Positions 52,808 to 62,608 of a DNA stretch of 64,000 nucleotides are shown one piece after another. Every line of letters starts with the position of its first letter. The first letter of the stretch is position 1. Origin of the DNA: Janthinobacterium sp. (lineage in GTDB: Bacteria > Pseudomonadota > Gammaproteobacteria > Burkholderiales > Chitinibacteraceae). The translations under genes and the position numbers were made by a program. The stretch is taken from contig JANYCY010000079.1 of assembly GCA_025360045.1 (NCBI GenBank), positions 97,396-161,395 on the forward strand. Reading direction: 5' to 3'. Below the pieces are notes generated by a model, which saw nothing but the letters and a program-made list of their open reading frames with translations, was not told the origin of the DNA and made no database searches.

Positions 52808-53149
52808 TTAGCCTGCTTTACGCAGGCGAGGTTTATTACTTCTCAGCCCCCACTGAATACGGCGCACATCCTGATGCTGGCTTAAGCCGATAGCCAGCTG
52901 GATAAAGCTTTGGCGCAAATCTGCCGATAAATTCAGCAACACCGACAAGCAGAACGTGCCTTCGGGCTGGCGAAAGATCTTTAGCTGCTGGGCCTGAAAG
53001 CCAAGAAAATTTAGTTTGTGAATCAGCATCTTACGCAGATCACTAATCGTTGATTCAGAGCTGCTTATTTGTAAAAAATATTGTGATTGATGAATGTCAC
53101 GGGCATGCGCGCCCCGTATGGCGATGATAAGTCGTTTTAGAAAATGCAT
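52808..53149 (-). CDS. Small protein resembling the C-terminal ACT-like domain of MgtC
   Basis: The start 53149 has a strong CGGAGG 5-6 bases upstream; a longer GTG frame is rejected. The 113-residue product has no TM helix. The body (SQYFLQISSSESTISDLRKM ... LRQSFIQLAIGLSQHQDVRRIQWGL) has the beta-alpha-beta spacing and the final VRRIxW of the MgtC/SapB cytoplasmic ACT-like domain, but the membrane part is absent. The family assignment is tentative. It lies 337 bp upstream of mgtA on the same strand and may be a Mg2+-homeostasis regulator. Confidence 0.55.
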   Translation of the reverse strand: MHFLKRLIIAIRGAHARDIHQSQYFLQISSSESTISDLRKMLIHKLNFLGFQAQQLKIFRQPEGTFCLSVLLNLSADLRQSFIQLAIGLSQHQDVRRIQWGLRSNKPRLRKAG

Positions 53150-53400
53150 TCTAGCCTCCGAAAAAAAGGGGAGGACGATTGATATCAATAAGGATGAAAC
53201 CCGGCCATAGGCATAACTTAGCATTTGCTTGTTATTCAATGGATCGGTGAGCGGGGAGCCCAAAGACACCACACCCTGCGTAGCAGGATATGGCAGATTG
53301 AATCTACTTTATCCTGCTATACTGCGGTTACCAACACAGATTGACTACACCCGTCGTTGTCCACAGGACAGCCTCTTAGATAGTTAATATGCAGCGCATT
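53150..53400 (-). promoter_or_regulatory. Structured 5' leader upstream of the MgtC-like gene and mgtA
   Basis: A perfect 10-bp stem (tagcaggata / tatcctgcta, 53281-53319) encloses a second stem (agatt / aatct), and GC-rich segments lie on both sides. The leader has about 250 nt before the start codon. The region between 53401 and 53638 is very AT-rich and probably contains the promoter. A metal-sensing RNA is plausible given the downstream Mg2+ transporter, but I could not match it to a known riboswitch class. Confidence 0.4.
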
Positions 53401-53638
53401 CTACTTATCAAATAATTAATGTCAATACTAATTGATGAATTAATTAATATTAATGGTGATTAAATGCAAAAGGCATATTGTTGAATGGGGAATTAATTAC
53501 TTTAATTATGACAAGGTGGAATTAATCGATTGGGCTATTAACGCTTAATTAGCGGGTAGGCAGCATTCAGTTTGTAAAAAGTTGCTGGGGACATAAAATG
53601 TTTTGTAACACCTGGCTTAGCGAGTCTCTTTCGCCAAG

Positions 53639-53662
53639 ATAGGGTAACTGGCGTTACCCTAT
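53639..53662. terminator. Palindrome downstream of hsdR, possible terminator
   Basis: atagggtaac / gttaccctat arms of 10 bp with a tggc loop lie 28-51 bases after the hsdR stop. There is no T-run on the minus strand, so it may be a factor-dependent terminator or a protein-binding palindrome. Confidence 0.45.
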
Positions 53663-53689
53663 ATCTACAGCTTTATGAATGGGAAACAG

Positions 53690-56600
53690 TTATCTGCTCC
53701 ACTCATCAGACAGCGACTCCGCCTGCTTGAGCACGAGCTCGACAGCATCCAATTGCTGATCGGGTGGATATTTCCATTTCTGTAAAGTTCGGCGTACCAG
53801 AATTCGTAGTCTGGCCCTAACGCTATCGCGAACCTGCCAATCCACTGTTGTGCTGTTACGTAGCTTTTCTGTGATCTCAACGGCAATTTTCTTGAGAATA
53901 TCATCGCCTAACTCACGCACAGCACTTTCATTATTGGCCAACGCATCGTAGAACGCTATTTCGTCATGGTTTAAGCCAAGCGCAGCCTCACGCTCCAGAA
54001 CGGCTTGAAACTCCTTGGCCATCTGGATCAATTCTTCAATCACCTGTGCCGTTTCAATCGCTCGATTGTGATATCTGCGCAAAGTCTCCAGCAGGCGATC
54101 TCCGTATTTCTTTTCTTGCACAACATTATTGCGGGCACGGGCTTTGATTTCATCACGCAACAGCTTTTCCAGTAGCTCTACAGCAAGATTGCGGCTTTCC
54201 ATTTGCCGAACGTCTTCCAGAAACTCATCCGATAGCAATCCAATATTTGGTTTATCCAGCCCTGCCAGCGCGAATATATCTGCTACGCCATCGGCGATGA
54301 TGGCATTGTCCAAGATTTGCTTAAGTGCACTGTTTTTCTCTGCATCTGTGCGTTTCTTGTCTACGGTGGTGAATTTAGTAATTGCGGTCTTGATAGCAGA
54401 GAAAAAAGCAATTTCTTTACGTAGTTCAGAGGCTTCATCCAGCGTGCTGCATAGCGAGTAAGCCTTTGCCATCGCAACCATAGTATCGAGGAATCGCTCT
54501 TTGCCATCTTTTAATCCCAGAATGTGATTTGTCGCTGGCAGCAATAATTTAAGGGTATCTGTTTCAAAGCTGCGGTAGTCAAAGTCATGCATCATGCCGC
54601 GAACGATATCGAGTTTCTCCAGCAACACCGCTAACGCTTCAGCGGCATTATGCGTAGGATCGCCTTTGCCCTTAGCATCCGTATAGGTTTTAAGTGCCGC
54701 CTTCAGCTCGTTAGCGATGCCGATGTAATCCACCACCAGCCCACCGGGTTTATTCTTGAATACCCGATTCACACGGGCAATTGCCTGCATCAGGTTATGA
54801 CCCTTCATTGGTTTATCGATATACATGGTGTGGCAGCACGGCGCATCAAAGCCGGTAAGCCACATATCGCGCACGATCACCAGTTGCAAGGGGTCTTTCG
54901 CATCCTTAAATCGTTTCTCCAGCCGCTTTTTCACTTGCTTGCTGTAAATATGTGGCTGTAGCAAGGGCTTATCTGCTGCGGATCCCGTCATGACTATTTT
55001 GATGACTCCTTGATCTGGGTCGTCGTTATGCCAATCTGGGCGCAAAGCGACGATGGCATTGTAAAGATGAGCGCAAATATCACGGCTCATACATACGATC
55101 ATGCCTTTGCCGTCCGCTACCGATGTGCGGGCCTCGAAATGCTTTACCAGATCAAGAGCAATTTGCTCTAACCGCGGCTCAGCACCAACCAGCTTCTCTA
55201 ACGTTGCCCACTCGCTTTTTGCTTTTTCGCGCGCGGCTAAGTCTTCTTCATCTTCAACCACTTCATCGACTTGGGCATTGAGGGCATCAATCTCAGCCTG
55301 TCTTACATCTAATTTGCTCAAGCGGCTTTCATAGAAAATAGGAACGGTTGCCCCATCGTCTACGGCATCTTGAATGTCATAAATACTGACATAATCACCA
55401 AAAACAGCACGGGTATCTTTGTCTTCTAACGCAATGGGTGTGCCGGTAAAACCAATAAATGTCGCATTTTTGAGAGCATCGCGTAGATGCTTGGCGTAGC
55501 CAAAGATATAGCGTCCAGCTTTTTCGTCAAAACGTCCTTTCATTCCATACTGGCTACGGTGAGCCTCATCTGAGATCACCACAATATTGGAACGACCTGA
55601 TAGCAGGGGATGCTCATCCTCGTCATTTAACAGGGCAAATTTTTGTACTGTGGTGAAGATAATTCCGCCTGCTTGGCGTGAAGTCAGCATTTCACGCAAT
55701 TCATCGCGGCTAGCAGCCTGCACCGGTGTTGTTTTGAGTAAATCGGCAGCGGCGCAGAACGTTCCAAACAGCTGGCCATCCAGATCATTACGGTCGGTCA
55801 CAATCACCAGAGTGGGGTTTTTCATCTCGGCTTGCTGCAGCAATTTGCCAGCATAACAAGCCATGGTGATGCTTTTCCCGGAGCCTTGGGTATGCCAAAC
55901 CACACCCGCTTTACGCGAACCGGGGCGTACCTCCTTGCCATAAGTTGCGCGCTCTTCACGTACTTCCAGCAATCCTTTTTCTGGAGACTCGGCAGCGATA
56001 ACCGTGGCCCGCACCGCTTCGCGTACGGCATGAAATTGGTGATATGCAGCGATTTTCTTGCTGATGGCATCGCCATCTTGCTCAAACAAAACAAAATGGC
56101 GCAGGTAATCGAGAAACAATGCAGGTTGGAAAAAACCGCGCACCACGGTTTCCAGCTCCATCTGTAAACGAGGCCTGTCATCTTCATTGGCGATGGTACG
56201 CCACGGCAGCATGCGTTCAGCATTGGCAGTTAAGGAGCCAACTCTGGCTGTCCAGCCATCGCTCACCACCAAAGCGGTATTGCAGTTAAACAGATCAGCA
56301 ATCTCATCCTTGTATGTCTGCAATTGATTGAATGCATCCCATACATCGGTTTGCTCATTGGCAGGGTTTTTTAGCTCGATGACGGCAAGTGGGAATCCAT
56401 TGATAAAAGCAATAAGATCCGGGCGCCGTGGCTGCTTGTTGCCTTGAATCGTGAACTGATTCACGACCAAAAATTCATTATTGCCAGGCTCGGTAAAGTC
56501 GATGAAATGCACAAGATCAGTATGCTTTTGATCGTCCATAGAAAACTCAACTTGTACGCCATTCAGTAATAAGCGATACACACTGCGATTACGTGCCACA

Positions 56601-56839
56601 GGATTGGGCTCGCTCACCATTTGCAAGGTATGAAAAGCCTGCTCTAGTGCCGCAGCGGGGATATGCGGGTTAATTCTGGCCAAGGCCGTCATCACACGTT
56701 GCTTCAGTAATACCTGACGATAATCGCTACGCTCAGGCGTTTCGCTCTCTGGGGCAATATCTGGCCCGTACAGGTACTGCCAGCCAGTTTCCTGAAACCA
56801 AGTAAGGCACAATTCTTCAAGTTGTTGTTCATTGATCAT
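53690..56839 (-). CDS. hsdR: Type I restriction endonuclease R subunit HsdR
   Basis: This 1049-residue protein has a PD-(D/E)XK nuclease site (Asp141 in [13 protein letters not shown], Glu155-Leu-Lys157 in LAVIELKN), an SF2 translocase with [10 protein letters not shown] (317-326), [11 protein letters not shown] (422-431) and [16 protein letters not shown], plus QAIARVNR. A helical C-terminal region (~870-1049) anchors R to the MTase core. It is the last gene of the operon, after a 264-bp gap. Its final ~50 residues ([14 protein letters not shown]...) resemble those of the FRG protein upstream. Confidence 0.95.
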   Translation of the reverse strand: MINEQQLEELCLTWFQETGWQYLYGPDIAPESETPERSDYRQVLLKQRVMTALARINPHIPAAALEQAFHTLQMVSEPNPVARNRSVYRLLLNGVQVEFSMDDQKHTDLVHFIDFTEPGNNEFLVVNQFTIQGNKQPRRPDLIAFINGFPLAVIELKNPANEQTDVWDAFNQLQTYKDEIADLFNCNTALVVSDGWTARVGSLTANAERMLPWRTIANEDDRPRLQMELETVVRGFFQPALFLDYLRHFVLFEQDGDAISKKIAAYHQFHAVREAVRATVIAAESPEKGLLEVREERATYGKEVRPGSRKAGVVWHTQGSGKSITMACYAGKLLQQAEMKNPTLVIVTDRNDLDGQLFGTFCAAADLLKTTPVQAASRDELREMLTSRQAGGIIFTTVQKFALLNDEDEHPLLSGRSNIVVISDEAHRSQYGMKGRFDEKAGRYIFGYAKHLRDALKNATFIGFTGTPIALEDKDTRAVFGDYVSIYDIQDAVDDGATVPIFYESRLSKLDVRQAEIDALNAQVDEVVEDEEDLAAREKAKSEWATLEKLVGAEPRLEQIALDLVKHFEARTSVADGKGMIVCMSRDICAHLYNAIVALRPDWHNDDPDQGVIKIVMTGSAADKPLLQPHIYSKQVKKRLEKRFKDAKDPLQLVIVRDMWLTGFDAPCCHTMYIDKPMKGHNLMQAIARVNRVFKNKPGGLVVDYIGIANELKAALKTYTDAKGKGDPTHNAAEALAVLLEKLDIVRGMMHDFDYRSFETDTLKLLLPATNHILGLKDGKERFLDTMVAMAKAYSLCSTLDEASELRKEIAFFSAIKTAITKFTTVDKKRTDAEKNSALKQILDNAIIADGVADIFALAGLDKPNIGLLSDEFLEDVRQMESRNLAVELLEKLLRDEIKARARNNVVQEKKYGDRLLETLRRYHNRAIETAQVIEELIQMAKEFQAVLEREAALGLNHDEIAFYDALANNESAVRELGDDILKKIAVEITEKLRNSTTVDWQVRDSVRARLRILVRRTLQKWKYPPDQQLDAVELVLKQAESLSDEWSR

Positions 56840-57103
56840 GCTTAAATCTCCGTGCCCATTGCTTAATTTCGCTTAAGTTTGATGTGGCATTATTTAGCAC
56901 TGTTGCTAACAGCAACTCCAAATTGCATAAGAGCTGCTTGAGCTGTGAAAGAGCCTCTTATGCAGATGGTGTTTAATTGATTTTTGTTGATTTATAATTA
57001 CTGCATTGGTAATCCATTGCTTGACTGCGATCCGTCTCGGGTCTACCATTCGGCTCAATATGACTGGCGCCTCTGCACTCTGTGTACGCGTCAGTTTTCA
57101 TTT
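56840..57103. other. Gap between the abi-like gene and hsdR
   Basis: This 264-bp non-coding stretch separates hsdR from the coupled hsdM-hsdS-frg-abi block. It probably carries an independent hsdR promoter. No tRNA, att-like duplicate or repeat family copy was recognised here. Confidence 0.5.
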
Positions 57104-58060
57104 CTACTGCCATAATTCCCACTCTTCCCAGCCAACAAATACGCCAAGTTCTGCTAACGAGATGGTTTGATTGCTCACAGCAGGGAAATCATCGGAGAGT
57201 AAATTCTTAAACCGCTGCCCCCAGCTGGAATTCGGGCAAATCACTTTCAATAGTTGCTGCATCAGGCAGAAATATAAAAATGGTCGGGCATTGTTTATCC
57301 TTACAGGCCAGCTTGCAGGTACTGGCGATAACTCCAGCACATTAATATTCCACAAGCGGCTATGGTGCGCAGATACGTTACGGATAAAGTTTAAGCTGCG
57401 TAGCCACTTGGCAAATGTTTGTCCGTCCGCTGCACCATATAGGGATGCAATCGCCTGTTGATCGGCATATTGCATACCAGAGAACAATTTGGATAGCAGG
57501 CCAAAATCCCATACCTCAATTGCCGCCCAGATTGGCATCGCCCCATATTGCTGCTGGTGATGCACCACAAATGGTTCTTTGCGTGCACGTTGAAGCATGG
57601 ATTGATATTTGCTTAGCCAAAGCTGGTGCTGGGTTTTACCTGCATCGGCCCTTTTGGTGCTGACTTTTTTAGTAAAATTGCCGTGCAGGCATGCTGGATT
57701 TTCGTGAGCACCTGGGTCGCGTTTCCCCAGCAAATGCGCCACATCTACCCGCACCGCCATTTCGATCCTTTCCAGCGCATCCAGGGCCAGTAGTCGCAGC
57801 TTTTTATCGAACACATACAGCCGCACAACATCCTCGAACCGAGAGCCCGCAGCAAATGAATCGGTACGCACGGCTTTGCCTTGGGTATTCGATGCGGCCT
57901 GATCAATTGCCCGCAGTGGATACCAGTAGCCACTGAGACGGTAGTAGCCCAAGCGCTCAAGATAATCGAGTGCGGCAGCTCTGTTATCTACGTGTAAACC
58001 ACGTGATTGAAGCTGCTGTAGTTGATCGGCGAACGAGAGCCAAGGTTTGAGTGGCTTCAT
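57104..58060 (-). CDS. Abi_2-family (AbiD/AbiF-like) abortive infection protein, HEPN type
   Basis: This 318-residue protein has the Abi_2 signature: LDYLERLGYYRLSGYWYPLR near the start, RFEDVVRLYVFDKKLRLLAL, ERIEMAVRVDVAHLLG, and RNVSAHHSRLWN near residue 230. The latter contains an RX4H motif (Arg227, His232), the RNase site of HEPN domains. Abi_2 proteins cause abortive infection, probably by RNA cleavage. Its ATG overlaps the FRG gene stop (ATGA), so it is coupled to the restriction-modification operon and may serve as a back-up suicide response. Confidence 0.88.
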   Translation of the reverse strand: MKPLKPWLSFADQLQQLQSRGLHVDNRAAALDYLERLGYYRLSGYWYPLRAIDQAASNTQGKAVRTDSFAAGSRFEDVVRLYVFDKKLRLLALDALERIEMAVRVDVAHLLGKRDPGAHENPACLHGNFTKKVSTKRADAGKTQHQLWLSKYQSMLQRARKEPFVVHHQQQYGAMPIWAAIEVWDFGLLSKLFSGMQYADQQAIASLYGAADGQTFAKWLRSLNFIRNVSAHHSRLWNINVLELSPVPASWPVRINNARPFLYFCLMQQLLKVICPNSSWGQRFKNLLSDDFPAVSNQTISLAELGVFVGWEEWELWQ

Positions 58061-59337
58061 GTTGGTGTTAACTTAGCCTGTTTAAAGACATCAACAATCT
58101 GTTCTGCCACTTGATCACGCATGGACAATGGGTAGCCGAACCTCCGCAGTACAACCCTTGTCACATTGCGCAAGCGTGCTTGTACCGTTTCGCGGCTTTC
58201 CCAATCAACAACTTTGTATTTTTCCAGTTCTTGCGCCAACTCCTGCGCAATCTGCTGAATACGTCCAGGTTCAACTTGTGCCGCTTCAGGTGGAGCTCGC
58301 AAGATGGCTTCAATAATATTAATCGTACCCACCGCAACAATCAGGGTGTCCGCTTCAGTAGTCACTTTTGGGGCAGGCTGAACCTCAATAGTGGCCGAAA
58401 TAGCCTGACTTAAGCGTAATTGCGCAGCGTCCTGTTCGGCCTCCGCAGTTAGAATATTGCAATACTCTGAAGCCCCCAATAGATCAGGAAACAAGCTGGC
58501 ATGATGGACATTCATTCGGCGCAGGTGCCGAAGGCATAAATCTCGCTCTTCATTGCGAACATAAATTTTGCAGATATAACGCGCAAAAATATCGGGCTGC
58601 TCATCCTCTGATGCTGAACGTAATTCGTCATCGTCAAATAGCTCATCATCGGTCAAGACATTGGCCAGTTTGTTTTCGATGGTTTCATCGTAAGGAGAAA
58701 ACGTAAACAGGCCAGCTTGATTGACTAAGCGACCATGATCGTCCTTGCGCGGCTCCCACACTCTGATACCCGTTTTTTGATCGTTATCGCTCAGAAATGT
58801 TTTGTTGAGAACATAAATAGCGCGATATGGGTTATCAGCTTCTTCTTTATTATCTTCTTTATGAAAGGCAAAAAATAAAGCAACGTAGGGTGAGTAAGTC
58901 CAATCGAGCAGAGGCGTCATCAAACCATAATGCTGACCAACAGCCCATAACTCATCATTTTCATCAACCAAATCCGCATTTTTTAATCGACCACGCACCG
59001 CACGCTGAAAACGCTCTAGCTGGCTCTGCGCAAGTTCCTCAGTAACGATCCCATTGCTGGTTAATCGCCCAAGCGTCGGCATCAGGCCCCAGTCAAAGCG
59101 GCGATGCCCGCGAAATACCAGCTGCACGCTGGGCCTGTTGAAAAAAGGGCTTTCCAGTAATGGAGTAAAGTCACGCCAAGACTCAATTCGTGTAACTGGA
59201 ATTCGGCCACTCAACTCATCAGCTATAACCTCGAAACGCTTTTGGACACCCTCAGCCTGCCACAGTGGGATTTTCTCGAAGTAGTCGCTAGATTGCTGAC
59301 TGGCTTCATTGGCGGATGAATTTGTCGGCTCACTCAT
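58057..59337 (-). CDS. FRG-domain protein with an HsdR-like C-terminal module
   Basis: Of 426 residues, ~45-215 form an FRG domain: LVFRGHRRFDWGLMPTLGR (74-92) and AVGQHYGLMTPLLDWTYSPY (132-151). A middle region (~215-350) has no clear match. Residues 376-426 (VDWESRETVQARLRNVTRVV...YPLSMRDQV) resemble the last ~52 residues of the HsdR in the same operon ([20 protein letters not shown]...YPPDQQLDA). FRG proteins are common in defence islands and of unknown activity. The gene overlaps hsdS and abi by 4 bp on either side. Confidence 0.8.
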   Translation of the reverse strand: MSEPTNSSANEASQQSSDYFEKIPLWQAEGVQKRFEVIADELSGRIPVTRIESWRDFTPLLESPFFNRPSVQLVFRGHRRFDWGLMPTLGRLTSNGIVTEELAQSQLERFQRAVRGRLKNADLVDENDELWAVGQHYGLMTPLLDWTYSPYVALFFAFHKEDNKEEADNPYRAIYVLNKTFLSDNDQKTGIRVWEPRKDDHGRLVNQAGLFTFSPYDETIENKLANVLTDDELFDDDELRSASEDEQPDIFARYICKIYVRNEERDLCLRHLRRMNVHHASLFPDLLGASEYCNILTAEAEQDAAQLRLSQAISATIEVQPAPKVTTEADTLIVAVGTINIIEAILRAPPEAAQVEPGRIQQIAQELAQELEKYKVVDWESRETVQARLRNVTRVVLRRFGYPLSMRDQVAEQIVDVFKQAKLTPT

Positions 59338-60629
59338 GCTTTAACCACCGCCATGGCTTCGGTGACTAACAACTCACCAGAAAGGAGTTTGGGGAGCAGT
59401 GTGTCGCGAATAGTTGTTAACGCCTTGTTAGAGTTAGAGTTAGCGTGAATCGCTTTTCGTAATGTAGAAATCTCAGTATCAAATTTCTGTAGAAGTGATG
59501 GATCTGCTTGAATCAATTCAAGGCGATAAACATTCTCGCGATTAAGTCCTGGGACGGCCGCATCAGTGTTCATTTTTTCAAGTCCCAAAGTCTGCATTGC
59601 GTAATAGCAATAAGTCAGCGGAACAGTTAGCGGTCGTACGTAATAGCTTGTATCAATGGGGAAAAAGGGTTGATCTTCCCAGTACATGCTGCCTACGGTC
59701 CCTTTGCGCCCAATAATGATAGAGCCGTGTGGAACGAGAGCTTCATTGTGATAGCCCGTGATGCCACCGGAACCATAAACAGGGACAATCCCCTTTTGGC
59801 GGTTGCTTGATTTGAGTGCTTTTCCGTAGACCAGCTCAAGCAGCTTACCAACACGCTGCATCGCCCATCCCTTCGGAATTCCTTCTGACTCTTCCATCTC
59901 GTTCGGAAACAGTGCTGCGGTGGCGGCGAGTTGCTTGTATTGCTCGCAAGGCAGGGCATCGAGTTCAGCTTCAGGCTTACCGCTGATGGCGCACATGGCG
60001 GCGCGCAGCGGGTCTCGGCCTTCTTGCTTGGCGGCGATCCTGGCTTTGACCGGGTCAAAATCAATAAACCACGATTTAAAAATGGCTTGCGCCATGGCTT
60101 CGAGGGTTTGGTTGATGCGGCGGTTGAGGTTGATTTTTTCGTCTAGCGTGCCAAGAGTATTAGTTATGGTTCGCATGACTGCTCGATTCCGTGGAACTCT
60201 AACGGGAAAATCTCGCAGAGCACCCAGCGGCACGTAAGCTTGCGTCGTCCCTCTAGAATGTTGACGAATCAGTTCCTGTGCTTGTGGGCTGGTCAAGTAG
60301 TAATAGAGCCACCTGCCATCCAGTTCACTCTTTGTTTTGAAAAGACCAATATTTTTGATAGCGAATTCTGGCTCCTCCCTTACAAGGCATGGCTCACCAA
60401 CCGTGCCGATCATGGAGATCAGCACATCCCATCTATCAACCTTGCTTCTTTTATTAATGGCTTCAAAATCATCGTTTGAGATGAGGTAGGCTTTCGACAA
60501 GTCGATTTGCCCTCCAATGATATGGCGTGAGGTAATAAGATAGCATCCCCTCTCAACTGGCTTTGGTGAGTCGTGAGTTCCATCTCTTACTGAAGCGCAG
60601 AATTCTTTCGCTGGAATTTCAATCCACAT
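59334..60629 (-). CDS. hsdS: Type I restriction-modification specificity subunit HsdS
   Basis: This 431-residue protein has two target-recognition domains (~1-150 and ~245-400) separated by conserved helices: TLGTLDEKINLNRRINQTLE, AMAQAIFKSWFIDFDPVKAR at the centre and LRKAIHANSNSNKALTTIRD LLPKLLSGEL-type helix at the end. It directs methylation and restriction to a bipartite DNA site. It overlaps hsdM by 11 bp and the FRG gene by 4 bp. Confidence 0.95.
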   Translation of the reverse strand: MWIEIPAKEFCASVRDGTHDSPKPVERGCYLITSRHIIGGQIDLSKAYLISNDDFEAINKRSKVDRWDVLISMIGTVGEPCLVREEPEFAIKNIGLFKTKSELDGRWLYYYLTSPQAQELIRQHSRGTTQAYVPLGALRDFPVRVPRNRAVMRTITNTLGTLDEKINLNRRINQTLEAMAQAIFKSWFIDFDPVKARIAAKQEGRDPLRAAMCAISGKPEAELDALPCEQYKQLAATAALFPNEMEESEGIPKGWAMQRVGKLLELVYGKALKSSNRQKGIVPVYGSGGITGYHNEALVPHGSIIIGRKGTVGSMYWEDQPFFPIDTSYYVRPLTVPLTYCYYAMQTLGLEKMNTDAAVPGLNRENVYRLELIQADPSLLQKFDTEISTLRKAIHANSNSNKALTTIRDTLLPKLLSGELLVTEAMAVVKA

Positions 60630-62349
60630 CTAGAGGCTCCACTGGCAACTCATAACCCAACCTCGCCAAATTCTTCTTGATCTCACCTTCCAGATAAGTA
60701 CTCTCGGCAAACTGCTCTGCCAGCTGCGCAGTCAGTCTCGCCATCTTGTCCGCAAAGGCTTCACCGTCTTCTTCCTGTTCTTCTGCACCTACATAACGCC
60801 CCGGTGTCAGTACATGTTCATGCTTACGGATGTCGGCGAGCGAGGCCGAGTAGCAGAAGCCCGGCACATCTTCATAAGCTTCACCCAGTTGCCAGGTGTG
60901 GAGGGTATCGGCTATTTTTTTGATGTCGTCTTGCGTAAAGTCGCGCAGCACGCGGTCTTTCATATAGCCCAGCTGGCGGGCGTCGATAAACAGGAATTCA
61001 CCACGGCGGTTGCGCTTGGTTTTGTTGAGTGCCAAGCCATTACGTTTGTCGCGGGTAAGAAACCAGATGCAGGCGGGGATTTGCGTATTGGTGAAAAGCT
61101 GGCCGGGCAGGGCCACCATGCATTCTACATAGTCGTCTTCAATCAGTTTTTTACGGATTTCGCCTTCATTATTGGTGTTGCTGCTCATCGAGCCATTGGC
61201 CAGTAGCAGAGCCATGCTGCCGGTGGGGGCCAAGTGGTAAAGCATATGCTGCAGCCAGGCGAAGTTGGCATTGCCTTGTGGTGGGGTAGCGGCGATCCAG
61301 CGCGGGTCGTTCGCCAGCTTTTCACTCCACCATTCCTTCATATTGAAGGGCGGGTTGGCCATCACAAAGTCAGCGCGTAAGTCTGGGTGCAGATCATTTT
61401 GCATCGTGTCACCCGGCTGGCCGCCGAAGTTGAAGTCGATGCCACGAATGGCCATATTCATGGCGGCCAGACGCCAAGTGGTGGGGTTACTTTCCTGACC
61501 ATAAACGCTGATCTGGCCAGTCTTGCCATTGGCTACTTTGCCGCCGTGCTGCTCGATAAATTCTTCGCTTTGCACAAAAAAACCGCCAGAACCCATGGCT
61601 GGGTCGTATACCCGGCCTTTGAAGGGCTGCAGCATTTCCACAATCAGCGTCACAATGCTCTTGGGGGTGTAGTACTGGCCGCCTTTTTTGCCTTCGGCCA
61701 AGGCGAACTGGCCGAGGAAGTATTCGTAGACGTGGCCGAGGATGTCTTTGCTTTTGAGGCTGAGTGGCTGGCCGTTGTAGCTTGGCTGGCTGAAGTTTGT
61801 GTCGGAAAAGTGCGCGATAAGATCGGCTAGTTTGTGGCTATCCAGCTCGGTGCGGGCAAAGTCTTTATTGAGTACGTTTTTGAGTTTTTTTTCGTTCTCG
61901 CGCTCAACCGCTTCCATGGCATTGTCGATCAGCCAACCCACGCTGCGCATTTCTTCGGGTTCATTTTTGTTTGGTTTATTCCATGGCAGTGCTGATTTTG
62001 GTGGCAACTGAGCGCAATTGCGCAGCACTTGCCAGCGTGCTTCTGGCGGTACCCAGAAGACGTTTTTTTCGGTGTAATAGTCGCGGACTTCCAGCTCGGC
62101 AGCTAGGTCTGCTGCATAGTCTTCGGCGTAGTCTGCCGGGTCCATATAGTAGTCATGGCTTGGGTCACGGAATTGGGAATCTAACTCTAAGCGGCGCTCT
62201 TCAAATGCATCAGAGACATATTTAAGGAAAATTAGCCCAAGCACGACATGCTTGTACACCGCAGCATCCAGACTGGAGCGCAATTTGTCGGCGGCGGTCC
62301 AGAGCTTGCGCTCTAAATCGTTAAAAAACTGTTGTTCGATGGAGTTCAT
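60619..62349 (-). CDS. hsdM: Type I restriction-modification N6-adenine methyltransferase HsdM
   Basis: Start 62349 (MNSIEQQFFNDLERKLW) matches the usual family N-terminus; a 24-codon in-frame extension is less likely. The 576-residue protein has the helical N-terminal domain (LWTAADKLRSSLDAAVYKHV), GQYYTPKSIVTLIVEML, SAM motif I DPAMGSGGF (249-257) and catalytic NPPF (332-335). It methylates adenine in the target site. It is the first gene of the hsdM-hsdS-frg-abi coupled block. Confidence 0.95.
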   Translation of the reverse strand: MNSIEQQFFNDLERKLWTAADKLRSSLDAAVYKHVVLGLIFLKYVSDAFEERRLELDSQFRDPSHDYYMDPADYAEDYAADLAAELEVRDYYTEKNVFWVPPEARWQVLRNCAQLPPKSALPWNKPNKNEPEEMRSVGWLIDNAMEAVERENEKKLKNVLNKDFARTELDSHKLADLIAHFSDTNFSQPSYNGQPLSLKSKDILGHVYEYFLGQFALAEGKKGGQYYTPKSIVTLIVEMLQPFKGRVYDPAMGSGGFFVQSEEFIEQHGGKVANGKTGQISVYGQESNPTTWRLAAMNMAIRGIDFNFGGQPGDTMQNDLHPDLRADFVMANPPFNMKEWWSEKLANDPRWIAATPPQGNANFAWLQHMLYHLAPTGSMALLLANGSMSSNTNNEGEIRKKLIEDDYVECMVALPGQLFTNTQIPACIWFLTRDKRNGLALNKTKRNRRGEFLFIDARQLGYMKDRVLRDFTQDDIKKIADTLHTWQLGEAYEDVPGFCYSASLADIRKHEHVLTPGRYVGAEEQEEDGEAFADKMARLTAQLAEQFAESTYLEGEIKKNLARLGYELPVEPLDVD

Positions 62350-62540
62350 GAGGGCCTTGCTTGGAAGGTGTTCAGCAGAAGGTGGAGCAATGCCAATCTT
62401 TCGTAAAGATGTCAGCATCAAGTCAAAAATTAGAGGGTATTGTACGCTGCTTCGCCGTGGCGGCGCTAATATGCTGGGGCAGGCATTGAGAGAGGGGATG
62501 GAAAAACCATTTTAAATCTGGGCGATTACGCAAGTAGCAG

Positions 62541-62572
62541 TCAGGCCACCTGATTAGGTGGCCTGATTGATT
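62541..62572. terminator. Hairpin between hsdM and hisG
   Basis: An 11-bp perfect stem (tcaggccacct / aggtggcctga) with loop gatt lies 43-68 bases after the hisG stop (minus strand). The T-rich flank is on the + strand (ttgattttg), so efficiency for hisG is uncertain. Confidence 0.6.
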
Positions 62573-62608
62573 TTGTTTTAAAGCATTTTGGGGTAAAAGC
62601 AGGGATAT

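Noticed and set aside
56840..57103. Possible attachment site or tRNA fragment beside hsdR
   Set aside because: No cloverleaf, CCA-end-like or matching duplicate was found at the other end of the island.
62252..62515. Plus-strand 87-codon frame over the hsdM start
   Set aside because: It overlaps the well-conserved hsdM N-terminus and lacks protein-like composition.
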